A program made the position numbers and the translations under genes. Positions 53,972-62,391 of a DNA stretch of 64,000 bases are shown here, in pieces (position 1 is the stretch's first letter; every line of letters starts with the position of its first letter). The notes below the pieces were generated by a model. That model did not search any database, was not told where the DNA came from, and was given only the letters and a program-made list of their open reading frames with translations. Source of the stretch: Alphaproteobacteria bacterium (GTDB lineage: Bacteria; Pseudomonadota; Alphaproteobacteria; Bin95); assembly GCA_020638555.1 (NCBI GenBank), contig JACKII010000003.1, forward strand, positions 186,001 through 250,000. The letters run 5' to 3'.

Positions 53972-54526
53972 ATGTTCGATCTCGACCAATTCATCGAAGA
54001 CTGCCGCCAGGCCGTCAAGGACGACCCGACCCACAAGGCCGCGGCGGAGGTGATCGCCCGCGCCGTCAGCGACCCGGACGCGGTGGTGAAGGTTCTGGGC
54101 GAGCCGACCCGCGCCGGCAGCCACACGCTCTATCACGCGCCGGACCTGACGATCCTGAACCTCGCCTGGGGGCCGCACCAGACGATCCAGCCGCACAATC
54201 ACAATATGTGGGCGGTGATCGGCATGTATGGCGGGCGCGAGGACAACGTGTTCTGGCGCCGCCTGCCGGAGGATGCGGACGGCCGCATCGAGGCCGCCGG
54301 CGCCAAGTCCATGGGCACCCGCGACTGCTCGCCGCTGGGCCAGGACATCATCCATTCGGTGCTGAACCCGACCCTGAAACTCTCCGGCGCGCTGCACGTC
54401 TATGGCGGCGATTTCTTCAACGCCCACCGCTCGGACTGGGATCCGGAGGAGTTGACGGAGCGCGACATGGACGTGCAAGCTTCGGTCCGCGCCTTCGAAG
54501 ACATCAACAAACGCCTGGGGCTCTGA
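53972..54526 (+). CDS. cysteine dioxygenase-like cupin
   Basis: 184 residues. Three histidines, H75 and H77 (PHNHNMWAV) and H128 (IIHSV), match the iron ligands of cysteine dioxygenase (spacing 51 here, 52 in the mammalian enzyme). GMYGGREDNVFW is the usual strand after the first motif. The family oxidises cysteine or 3-mercaptopropionate to sulfinate; the tyrosine-cysteine cofactor cannot be confirmed. It is followed by a TauD-type gene 5 bp later, so a thiol-to-sulfonate sequence is possible. Confidence 0.8.
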   Translation: MFDLDQFIEDCRQAVKDDPTHKAAAEVIARAVSDPDAVVKVLGEPTRAGSHTLYHAPDLTILNLAWGPHQTIQPHNHNMWAVIGMYGGREDNVFWRRLPEDADGRIEAAGAKSMGTRDCSPLGQDIIHSVLNPTLKLSGALHVYGGDFFNAHRSDWDPEELTERDMDVQASVRAFEDINKRLGL

Positions 54527-54531
54527 CGTCC

Positions 54532-55368
54532 ATGCAAGTCCAGCCGATTGCCGGTTCCATCGGCGCCCGCGTTCAGGGCGTCGACCTGTCCCGCGATCTC
54601 TCCAACAGCGAGACCGCCGACATCTATGCCGCCTTCCTGGCGCACAAGGTGCTGGTGTTCGACGGGCCGGCGCTCTCGCCGGAGCAGCAGATGCGCGCGG
54701 CCCGGATTTTCGGCGAGCCCGACCTCTACCCCTTCATCAAGGGCCTGCCGGAGCATCCGGAAATCATCGAGATCGTGAAGACCGAGAAGGACAGGGTGAA
54801 TTTCGGCGGCGGCTGGCATTCCGACACCGCCTATCTGCCGGAGCCCGCCAAGGGCACGCTGCTGATGGCGCTGGAAACGCCGGAGGCCGGCGGCGACACC
54901 CTGTTCGCCAACACCGTCCGCGCCTACGAGTCGCTCTCGGACGGCCTGAAGGCGGCACTGGACGGGCTGAAGGGTGTGAACGATTCCAACTCGCTCTACA
55001 GCGGCGGCCGCGCCAAGGCCATGGCCAAGCTGGACGGCATGGCGGCGAACAACAACGCCGAGGCCGAGGTCTATGTCTCCGAACACCCGGTCGTGCGCAC
55101 CCATCCGGAAACGGGCGAAAAGGGCCTGTATCTCTCCAAGGCGCACACCAAGCGTTTTGCCGGCATGACGGAAGCGGAAAGCCAGCCGCTGATCGGATTC
55201 CTGGCCGAGCACATCACCCGGCCGGAATTCACCTGCCGCGTGCGCTGGCAGCCCGGCACCGTCACGGTCTGGGACAACCGGGTGACCCAGCATTGCGCCC
55301 TGAACGACTACCAGGGCCAGCGCCGGCGCATGCGCCGCATCACGCTGAAAGGCGACCGGCCGGCCTGA
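54532..55368 (+). CDS. TauD/TfdA-family 2-oxoglutarate dioxygenase
   Basis: 278 residues. H96 and D98 (GGGWHSDTAY) and the His of NRVTQHCALNDY are the iron ligands; RRMRRITL carries the oxoglutarate arginine. It is much closer to the dioxygenase at 4544-5398 than to that at 9773-10612, sharing the GDTLFAN and LSDGLKA stretches. Gap to the cysteine-dioxygenase-like gene is 5 bp, so they are co-transcribed. A sulfonate substrate (taurine-like) would fit such a pair. Confidence 0.87.
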   Translation: MQVQPIAGSIGARVQGVDLSRDLSNSETADIYAAFLAHKVLVFDGPALSPEQQMRAARIFGEPDLYPFIKGLPEHPEIIEIVKTEKDRVNFGGGWHSDTAYLPEPAKGTLLMALETPEAGGDTLFANTVRAYESLSDGLKAALDGLKGVNDSNSLYSGGRAKAMAKLDGMAANNNAEAEVYVSEHPVVRTHPETGEKGLYLSKAHTKRFAGMTEAESQPLIGFLAEHITRPEFTCRVRWQPGTVTVWDNRVTQHCALNDYQGQRRRMRRITLKGDRPA

Positions 55369-55457
55369 GGCCGGCGCGGCCGGTCTTGCAGACCGGCGGC
55401 AATCCTCGCCATAACCAACCGGCTGCCATCCGTTTGCCCCAGAGGATTGCCCCCGCC

Positions 55458-56237
55458 ATGTCCCGTCCCGCGATGGACTTCTCCAACCGCCGACTGTTTG
55501 CCACGGTGGGGATCACGCTTGCGGCCGGACTGGTCGCGGCGGCCGTGTTCGGTGCGTCCGCAGCACCCTGGGCGCGCCCCGGCAGCCCGCTGTTGCAGTC
55601 GCTGGCGATTGCCGGCGCCGTCCTGCTGCTGGTCTCGTTCGCGGCGGTGCTGGCGAAGCGGTTCGGGCGACCGGGCAAGGCGGGGTTCCGCGCCCATGTC
55701 GTCCTCGCCAGCCTGGGGCTGGCGGGCGTGCTGGCCCACTGGAGCTTCCACGTGATCCAGTTCCCGACGCTGCTGTTGCTGCTGCTGCTGGCGCTCGTCG
55801 CCCTCGGCGTCTGGTCGCGCAGCGCCGGTGCGGCGCAGATGGCCGGCACGTTCGGGCGCAAGCATGCCGCCTTCGCCCCGCCCGCGCCCGCCACCCGCGA
55901 GCGCCTGCGCGCCCTGATCGGCGAGAAACGGGCCATGCTTGCCGCGCTCGACCCCGCGGCCAGCGAGGCCACGTTCTCACTGCAACCGCGCCACTGGGTC
56001 TCCCGGCCGCGAATGGCGCTGGCCTATCAGCGCCTTTGCGACGAGGAATTGCGGCTGACCGGCGCCACCGCCATACTCTCGCGCGGGCAACGGCACTGGC
56101 GGCTGGCGCACCGGTTGCTGGCCTGGGGCTTTGTCCTCGGCCTGGGCCTGCACGTGCTGCTGGTGGTGTTCTTCGCCGGCTATGTGGCGCACGGGCGGGC
56201 GATCTACTGGTGGCACCTGACCGCCTGGAATTTCTGA
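55458..56237 (+). CDS. polytopic membrane protein of unknown function, possible b-type cytochrome-like
   Basis: 259 residues with four strong hydrophobic segments (about 14-36, 48-63, 80-118 and 218-243). There are histidines next to or inside helices (AHVVLASLGLAGVLAHWSFHVIQF, WRLAHRLLAWGFVLGLGLHVLLVVFFAGYVAHG), as in heme b-binding helical bundles. The loop between segments 3 and 4 (about 100 residues) is soluble and charged. AGAGGA precedes the ATG. It is 168 bp upstream of the Fur-box peroxidase gene. Heme binding is inference. Confidence 0.6.
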   Translation: MSRPAMDFSNRRLFATVGITLAAGLVAAAVFGASAAPWARPGSPLLQSLAIAGAVLLLVSFAAVLAKRFGRPGKAGFRAHVVLASLGLAGVLAHWSFHVIQFPTLLLLLLLALVALGVWSRSAGAAQMAGTFGRKHAAFAPPAPATRERLRALIGEKRAMLAALDPAASEATFSLQPRHWVSRPRMALAYQRLCDEELRLTGATAILSRGQRHWRLAHRLLAWGFVLGLGLHVLLVVFFAGYVAHGRAIYWWHLTAWNF

Positions 56238-56334
56238 CGGTTCGGCCCCGTCGCAGCCGGACCGGCCGCAGCGCTTCCCTCCGACCGGCCTGGTGCCGCC
56301 CCCATGCGCAACGGGTGCGACCAATCACTGCAAT

Positions 56335-56355
56335 TGCAAGTCATTCTCATTCGCA
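56335..56355 (+). promoter_or_regulatory. Fur-box-like operator upstream of the di-heme peroxidase
   Basis: The core GCAAGTCATTCTCATTCGC (56336-56354) has the NAT-NAT array and the central ATTCTCATT seen in Fur sites, within a 21-bp imperfect palindrome with outer arms TGCAA / TCGCA. It lies 50-70 bp before the peroxidase ATG, overlapping AT-rich CATATACT that can act as -10. Repression by Fe(II)-Fur is expected, so the peroxidase would be made under iron limitation. Confidence 0.7.
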
Positions 56356-56405
56356 TATACTCCGCCCCGCATAACCGCTATCGCTGGATCGGAGGAGTCC
56401 CGGGC

Positions 56406-57644
56406 ATGGGTGGGTTTGTTCGCGCGAAAGGGGCGCTGGTCGCTCTCGGCCTGGTCGCTCTCGGCCCGATCGCTCTCGGCCCGGTCATGGCAGCCCCCGC
56501 CATGGCCGGCCCCGCTGCCGGGCCGGCGCCCCTGACGGCCGAGCAGGCGCTGGGCAGGGCGCTGTTCTTCGACACGTCGCTGTCCAACCCGCCGGGGCAG
56601 GCCTGCGCCTCCTGCCACGATGCGGCCACCGCCTTCACCGACCCCGACCACTGGCACCCGACCTCGAAGGGCGTCGACCCGACCCTGTTCGGCTCGCGCA
56701 GCGCCCCCAGCGTCCTGTATGCCGCCTTCAGCCCGACCTTCCATTTCGACAAGGCCGAGGGCCTCTGGATCGGCGGCCAGTTTTCGGACGGACGCGCCGC
56801 AACCCTGGAGGACCAGGCCAAGCAGCCCTTCGTCAACCCGATCGAGATGGCCAACACCGCGCCCGCCCAGGTGGTCGCCCGTCTGAAAGCCGGTCCGAAC
56901 GCGGCCCGGTTCGCCAGCGTCTATGGCGCCGGCGCACTCGACGACGCCCCCGGCGCCTATGACCGCATCGCCCGCGCCATCGCCGCCTTTGAGCGGACCC
57001 GCGCATTCGCGCCGTTCACCTCCAAGTTCGACGATTTCCGCCGCGGTCTGGTGCGCCTGACCCCGCAGGAACAGCGTGGCTTCGACCTGTTCACGGACAA
57101 GGCCAAGGGCAATTGCGCCGCCTGCCACATCACCGAGCCCGCGGACGCACACACACCGGCCCTGTTCACCGACTTCACCTACGACAATGTCGGCATCCCC
57201 AAGAATTACGCCAGCGGCTATCTCACCAACCCGCACAACCCGGACGGCCCGGCCTTCATCGACCGCGGCCTGGGCGCGGTCGTGCACGATCCGGCGCTGG
57301 ACGGGGCGTTCAAGGTGCCGACCCTGCGCAATCTGGCGCTGACCGCCCCCTATGGCCACAACGGCTATTTCGACACGATGGAGCAGATCGTTACCTTCTA
57401 CGCCACCCGCGACACCCGCCCGGCCTGCGCCAACCCGAAAGCCTCGGCCCGCGAGGCCATGGCCGCCCGCTGCTGGCCGCCGGCGGAGGTGCCTGGCACC
57501 GTCAATCGGGACGAGATGGGGAATCTGCCCTTGAACCAACGGGATATCGCGGACCTGGTCGCCTTTCTGAACACCCTCACCGACGGCTACGATCCGGCCA
57601 CGGGCGAGGCCGGCACCGCCCCGTCATCGCAAGCGGCCCGCTAA
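56406..57644 (+). CDS. periplasmic di-heme cytochrome c peroxidase (MauG/CcpA family)
   Basis: 412 residues with an N-terminal signal peptide (cleavage near 30-36). Two heme-c sites are CASCH (67-71) and CAACH (237-241). WIGGQFSDGRA (121-131), the tryptophan and arginine between the hemes, and NPIEMAN are family features; the C-terminal half has LRNLALTAPYGHNGYFDTM. Members reduce peroxide using cytochrome c or oxidise protein-bound residues as MauG and MbnH do. GGAGGAG sits 8 nt before ATG. The signal peptide is partly encoded by three 15-bp repeats. Confidence 0.9.
   Translation: MGGFVRAKGALVALGLVALGPIALGPVMAAPAMAGPAAGPAPLTAEQALGRALFFDTSLSNPPGQACASCHDAATAFTDPDHWHPTSKGVDPTLFGSRSAPSVLYAAFSPTFHFDKAEGLWIGGQFSDGRAATLEDQAKQPFVNPIEMANTAPAQVVARLKAGPNAARFASVYGAGALDDAPGAYDRIARAIAAFERTRAFAPFTSKFDDFRRGLVRLTPQEQRGFDLFTDKAKGNCAACHITEPADAHTPALFTDFTYDNVGIPKNYASGYLTNPHNPDGPAFIDRGLGAVVHDPALDGAFKVPTLRNLALTAPYGHNGYFDTMEQIVTFYATRDTRPACANPKASAREAMAARCWPPAEVPGTVNRDEMGNLPLNQRDIADLVAFLNTLTDGYDPATGEAGTAPSSQAAR
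56438..56486 (+). repeat. three 15-bp tandem repeats in the peroxidase signal peptide
   Basis: Units GGTCGCTCTCGGCCT, GGTCGCTCTCGGCCC and GATCGCTCTCGGCCC follow each other, ending in GGTC. They encode LVALG-LVALG-PIALG-PV, the hydrophobic core of the signal peptide. Copy number changes would lengthen or shorten it without frameshift. Confidence 0.88.
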
Positions 57645-57748
57645 CCCTCGGCTCGGTGCGCGCACCGGAGCCGGAGCCGTGTTGACCCGGCCGCGAAAAT
57701 CCCGTTCGTTACCGGAACCCGCTGTCGCACCTTCCGGAAGCCGCGCCC

Positions 57749-60688
57749 ATGTCCAACCGCCTCGCCCTGATGATCGACTTGGAGCGCTGCACCGGCTGCA
57801 AGTCGTGCGAAGTCGCCTGCAAGACCGAACACGGGCTCGGCGCCGGCGAGCGGCGGAACCGGGTCCTGTGGCTGCCCAGCCGCACGAACGGCACGGCGCG
57901 ACCGGCGCTGGACTTCCTGACCATGGCCTGCCAGCACTGCGACCGGCCCGCCTGCCTGCGCGCCTGCCCGGTCAACCCGAAGGCCATCGCCAAGGACCCG
58001 GAAACCGGCGTGGTGCAGGTGCTGGAGGACCGCTGCGTCGGCTGCGGCGAGTGCGTGGCCGCCTGCCCCTATGGCGCCATGGGCTATGACGCCGACGGCC
58101 ACCATGCCGTCAAATGCGATCTCTGCGCCGAGCGCCGCGCCGAGGGCGAGGCCACCACCGCCTGCGCCAGCGTCTGCCCGACCCGCGCCATCAGTTTCGG
58201 CGAGCGCGACAGCCTGCTGGCCGAGGCCGAAGCCCAGGGCCGCAGCCTGCTCGACAACGATCCCTGGCTGCTGGAGCCGGCGACGCTCTATCTCGATCGG
58301 CTGATCGGCGAGGCCCAGCACTTCACCACCGAAGACCGCGCCATCCCCGGCGTCACCGACAGCGGCCGGTTCGAAAGCCAGCCCTCCGTCTATCCGTTCG
58401 GCGCACCCAGGGCCGAGCGCCGGCCGGACACGGTCATCCCCGGCGGCTGCAATATCTGCTTCAACGCCTGCCCGACCAAATACCATTTCCGCGACGGCAA
58501 GCTGGTGAAGATCACCGGCAATGACGATGACCCGCTCTACCAGGGCCGCGTCTGCCCGAAATCGCAATTGTCGCTCCAGCTCTACACCAGCGAAAAACGC
58601 CTCACCCGGCCACTGAAGCGCGTCGGCAAGCGCGGCGAAGGCCGGTTCGAGCCGATCTCGTGGGAGCAGGCGCTGGACGAGATCGCCGACAGGATCAAGG
58701 CCGTTCGCGACGCGCATGGGCCGGAGGCGCTAGGCATTTTCGCCGGCACCCGCACGGGCACGCTCGCGAACAAGGGCTATATCCGGATGTTCTACCAGAT
58801 GTTCGGCACGCCGAACTTCGAGACGACGGAGCCCTACTGCTCCAGCGGCAAGAACATCGCCTTCCAGTTGGTCCTCGGCGCGGCGGGCAGCGGCAACAGC
58901 TACACGCCGGACGACATGGGCTCGGCCGGGCTCTACGTCTATGTCGGCGACAACCAGGCGGAGACGCGGCCGGTTCATTTCGGCATGATCAACGACTGGC
59001 GGCTGAAGAACGGCGCGCGCATGATCGTCGTCGACCCGCGCCAGACCGTGACCGCCAGCAAGGCGAACTGGCATCTGCCGGTGCGTCCGGGCTCCGACCT
59101 GGCGCTGTTCCTCGCCCTGGCCTATCACATTTTCGACGCGGACCTGCACGATCACGCCTTCTGCCGCGACCATGTCGAGGGCTGGGAGCAGTGGCGCGAT
59201 TTCCTGTTCGAGAAGGGCTATTCGCCGGACTGGGCCGCGCCGATCTGCGACCTCTCCGCCGACGATATCCGCCAGCTGGCAAAGGAGATCGCCACCGCCG
59301 ACGGCTGCGTCATCTTCGGCAGCCGCGGCCTGAACCAGCACACCAACTCGGTCCAGAACAACCGGGCAATCCTGTTCGTCGCCGCCATCACCGGCAATAT
59401 GGGCCGCAAGGGTGGCGCCTATTTCAACGTCAGTTCCGGCAATCCGGCGGAAGCGAACGCGCCGGTCGAGCGCCGGGCCGCCCCAAGCCGGCCGCGCGTG
59501 CGCACCAGCCCCGCGGCCTGGACCGACGCCATGCTGACCGGCGAGCCCTACCCGCTCAAGGCCCTGATCGCCAACAACAATCCGATGGCGCTCTGGCCGA
59601 GCCAGGACAAGACGCGCAAGGCGTTCGAGGCGCTGGACCTGCTGGTCCATATCGACCTGTACCTGAACGAGACCAGCGCCTTTGCCGACTATGTGCTGCC
59701 GGTGGCGACCGGCATCGAAAAGGGCGAGATCAGCCGCGCCAGCGAGGACCGGCGCATCGTCTGGATCGACAAGATGATCGACCCGCCGGGCGAGGCCAAG
59801 CCGGACGGCTGGATCTGGATCGAACTCGGCAAGCGCTTCGGCTTCGGCGACGTGATGAAGGAAGACTGGAAGGACCCGGCCCGGTTCTGGGACGAGGCGA
59901 TGATCGGCCACCCACAGGTCCGCGGCATCACCCAGGCCCATCTCCACGCCACGCCGCGGCGCTGGCTGCGCTTCCCGATGTCGACCGAGGACTCGCCGGA
60001 AATCGACACGCTCTACACCGAGGGCACGACCGCCCCCGGCGCGCCCGAAGGCCACCGCTTCCCGACGCCCAGCGGCAAGCTGGAATTCTGGACCGAGGCG
60101 CAGGAGGCGAAGTTCCAGGCCCTCGGCCTTTCCGCCCTGCCGGAATTCTATGGCGAGCGCGAGGCGTTGATCGACATGCCCTATATGGAATTGCTGGACG
60201 ACGACCGGGCGGAGGGCGTGCCGAACCCGTTCCTGAACGGCGCTGCCTACGCGCCGCGCGGCCGCATCGTCTCCGGCGCCAACGCCGCGCCCGGCGCGGC
60301 CTTGCGCGAACAGGGCTTCACCCTGGAACTGGTGAGCGGCCGCCCGCCGGCACCGCACTTCCACTCCTGGACCCACAATTCCTGGCAGGCGCAGGAGATG
60401 TGGCCGGACCTCTATTGCCAGATCCACCCGGAGACCGCCGGCCGGCTCGGCATCCGCGACGGCGAGCGCGTGCGCATCGAGACCTCCCATGGCGAGACCG
60501 AGGCCCGCGCCTGGGTCTATGCCGGCATCCGCAAGACCGCCGTGTTCATCCCCATCGGCTGGGGCGAGAAACAGCCCTACCACCCGTGGAAGCCGGTCAA
60601 CTTCCTGACCGACAAGAGCCAGCGCTGCCCGATCAGCGAACAGACCAATTTGAAGTCGCTGCTCTGCCGGGTCAGCCGGGCGGCCTGA
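57749..60688 (+). CDS. ferredoxin-molybdopterin oxidoreductase fusion enzyme (DMSO reductase superfamily)
   Basis: 979 residues in two parts. Residues 1-150 form a DmsB/NrfC-like ferredoxin with 16 cysteines for four [4Fe-4S] clusters (C14, C17, C20, C24; C61, C64, C69, C73; C96, C99, C102, C106; C123, C126, C139, C143). From about 225 comes a full molybdopterin catalytic chain: C234, C237, C241 and C269 bind the FS0 cluster, and C364 (EPYCSSG) is the likely molybdenum ligand. The final domain (LELVSGRPPAPHFHSWTHN, ending QTNLKSLL) is the cofactor-binding cap. Usually the ferredoxin subunit is a separate protein. No Tat signal, so it acts in the cytosol. Substrate unknown. The gene is 104 bp after the peroxidase gene. 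Confidence 0.85.
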   Translation: MSNRLALMIDLERCTGCKSCEVACKTEHGLGAGERRNRVLWLPSRTNGTARPALDFLTMACQHCDRPACLRACPVNPKAIAKDPETGVVQVLEDRCVGCGECVAACPYGAMGYDADGHHAVKCDLCAERRAEGEATTACASVCPTRAISFGERDSLLAEAEAQGRSLLDNDPWLLEPATLYLDRLIGEAQHFTTEDRAIPGVTDSGRFESQPSVYPFGAPRAERRPDTVIPGGCNICFNACPTKYHFRDGKLVKITGNDDDPLYQGRVCPKSQLSLQLYTSEKRLTRPLKRVGKRGEGRFEPISWEQALDEIADRIKAVRDAHGPEALGIFAGTRTGTLANKGYIRMFYQMFGTPNFETTEPYCSSGKNIAFQLVLGAAGSGNSYTPDDMGSAGLYVYVGDNQAETRPVHFGMINDWRLKNGARMIVVDPRQTVTASKANWHLPVRPGSDLALFLALAYHIFDADLHDHAFCRDHVEGWEQWRDFLFEKGYSPDWAAPICDLSADDIRQLAKEIATADGCVIFGSRGLNQHTNSVQNNRAILFVAAITGNMGRKGGAYFNVSSGNPAEANAPVERRAAPSRPRVRTSPAAWTDAMLTGEPYPLKALIANNNPMALWPSQDKTRKAFEALDLLVHIDLYLNETSAFADYVLPVATGIEKGEISRASEDRRIVWIDKMIDPPGEAKPDGWIWIELGKRFGFGDVMKEDWKDPARFWDEAMIGHPQVRGITQAHLHATPRRWLRFPMSTEDSPEIDTLYTEGTTAPGAPEGHRFPTPSGKLEFWTEAQEAKFQALGLSALPEFYGEREALIDMPYMELLDDDRAEGVPNPFLNGAAYAPRGRIVSGANAAPGAALREQGFTLELVSGRPPAPHFHSWTHNSWQAQEMWPDLYCQIHPETAGRLGIRDGERVRIETSHGETEARAWVYAGIRKTAVFIPIGWGEKQPYHPWKPVNFLTDKSQRCPISEQTNLKSLLCRVSRAA

Positions 60689-60779
60689 CGACCGATGCGG
60701 CCGAACGCGCACGATTCCTTGACAGGATCGCACCGCCCCTGTTCAGCTTGCAGCAAAGTCATCCAGGAGCAGACCACCC

Positions 60780-61610
60780 ATGAACATGCAGTTGAAACAC
60801 GCTTGCGCCGCCTTGGCGCTGAGCGTCCTGTTGGCTGGCGGCGCCCGGGCAGCGGACGGCTCCGAAGCCGACATTGTCGGCCTGACATTGGGCATGACGG
60901 TCGCGGAGGCAGAAGCCGCAATCAAGGCCTACAACCCGGATCTTCACATTCAGCCGCCAGTTCAGAAAATTTATCAATATCGCGTCGGCAACAAAACACA
61001 CAAAACCGACCCGTTCGTCAGTTATATTTTCGCTGTTTCCGGCAAAAAGCAGCATGACAGTATCTATGTTTATTTCTCTCTACCGCCGTCAGAGCCGCGT
61101 GCCATAGCGATATCGCGAATACACAACAATTTCGACCCGCCGATTTCTCGCGAAGCCTATATTGAAGCTCTTCATGAGAAATACGGGCCGCCGCAAGCTT
61201 CAGAGATCGATGCGACGAACGACAACAAACGGCAGACGCATCGCTACCAGTGGCTGATTGGCGATGGCAAGGTGCAGTGCCTGCGTGCCATTCCGGGCGG
61301 ATACAAGGTCGATGGACCTTATGGAAGTGTCGGCGCATCCACCGGTGCGATTGAATCCGGCAGAATCCTGCCTGCGATCCAGAATTCCACCACCGGCAAG
61401 ATGATCGCCCCGGATGCGACAAGCCCAGACGATTGCGCGGTCTTGCTGACCTATTCGCTCGCTTATGATCCCTTAGGGTCGGCCAAAGGCGTGTTGGTGG
61501 ATGTAGCCGCCGCCGCCCGCAGCGAGGCCGGAGTTGCGGCATGGATCGATTCGCTGGTGCAGAACCGCCAACCGCCGGCAAAACCGGCATCGGGCAAGCC
61601 AAAGCTCTGA
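60780..61610 (+). CDS. secreted protein of unknown function
   Basis: 276 residues. The signal peptide ends near GARAAD (residue 25). It has a helix ADIVGLTLGMTVAEAEAAIKAYNP similar to a small beta-lactamase-inhibitor-like or PepSY-type repeat start, then mixed beta-strands with FAVSGKKQHDSIYVYFSLPPS, and two cysteines (C168, C218 by eye) that could pair. Codon use is less GC-biased than the flanks. AGGAG precedes the ATG by 11 nt. It stands alone 91 bp after the fusion enzyme. I do not recognise a family. Confidence 0.5.
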   Translation: MNMQLKHACAALALSVLLAGGARAADGSEADIVGLTLGMTVAEAEAAIKAYNPDLHIQPPVQKIYQYRVGNKTHKTDPFVSYIFAVSGKKQHDSIYVYFSLPPSEPRAIAISRIHNNFDPPISREAYIEALHEKYGPPQASEIDATNDNKRQTHRYQWLIGDGKVQCLRAIPGGYKVDGPYGSVGASTGAIESGRILPAIQNSTTGKMIAPDATSPDDCAVLLTYSLAYDPLGSAKGVLVDVAAAARSEAGVAAWIDSLVQNRQPPAKPASGKPKL

Positions 61611-61721
61611 TCGTCACCGCACCGCCCTTGCCGGCGACCGCAGAAAGTCGCTACGCGACCGCCGCGCGCTGCGTCTAAACTGTGGCTAAACCCTACGCGC
61701 TCTCGGAAAGGAGCTCCGCCC

Positions 61722-62369
61722 ATGGCCAGCGCCACCGGCATTCTCGCCGTCGGTTTCGACTTTGCCACCGCCCATGCCGACGAGTTTCACGACTGGTACG
61801 ACCTGGAGCACATTCCGGAACGCCAGGCCGTGCCCGGCTTCGGGCTCTGCGAGCGCTGGATCAGCGTCGAGAACCCGACCGAGGCGCTGGCGATCTATGA
61901 CCTGGACAGCCTCGCCGTGCTGCAGAGCGACGCCTACAAGGCCATCGCCTACGACAATCTCTCGGTGTGGTCGAAGCGGGTGACCGCCATGTGCCAGCGC
62001 CTGGTGCGCTTCGAGGGCACCCAGACCGTGCCCGGCAATCTCGCCGCGCCGGAGGGCGCCGGCGGCTTTCTGCTCAACGCCATGAACTGCGCGCCGGAGG
62101 GCGAGGACGAGTTCAACAAATGGTACGAGGAGGAGCACCTGCCCCTGCTCTCGGCCGTGCCGGGCACGATTGCCGCCCGCCGCTATGTGGCGCCGGCGGG
62201 TGCCACCACCACCCACAAATATCTGGCGATCTATCACCTGGAAGCGCCGGAGGTGACCAAGACCGAAGCCTGGGCCAAGGCGGTTGAGACGCCGTGGACG
62301 CTGAAAGTGCGCCCGCATTTCCGCGACCGGGTGCGCGTGCTGGCCAAGCGCTACAGCCGCGGCGGCTGA
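61722..62369 (+). CDS. duplicated dimeric alpha/beta-barrel-like protein
   Basis: 215 residues made of two similar halves: FHDWYDLEHIPERQAVPG (22-39) and FNKWYEEEHLPLLSAVPG (about 129-146) each precede a beta-strand ending in ARRYV or ERWIS. The W-Y-x-x-E-H signature is that of EthD- or DUF4286-like ferredoxin-fold domains, which form heme- or substrate-binding barrels in monooxygenases. AAAGGAG is 9 nt before the ATG. Function unknown; a tandem copy gives both halves of the barrel in one chain. Confidence 0.6.
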   Translation: MASATGILAVGFDFATAHADEFHDWYDLEHIPERQAVPGFGLCERWISVENPTEALAIYDLDSLAVLQSDAYKAIAYDNLSVWSKRVTAMCQRLVRFEGTQTVPGNLAAPEGAGGFLLNAMNCAPEGEDEFNKWYEEEHLPLLSAVPGTIAARRYVAPAGATTTHKYLAIYHLEAPEVTKTEAWAKAVETPWTLKVRPHFRDRVRVLAKRYSRGG

Positions 62370-62391
62370 GGCCACCGCGACCGCCCCCCAA

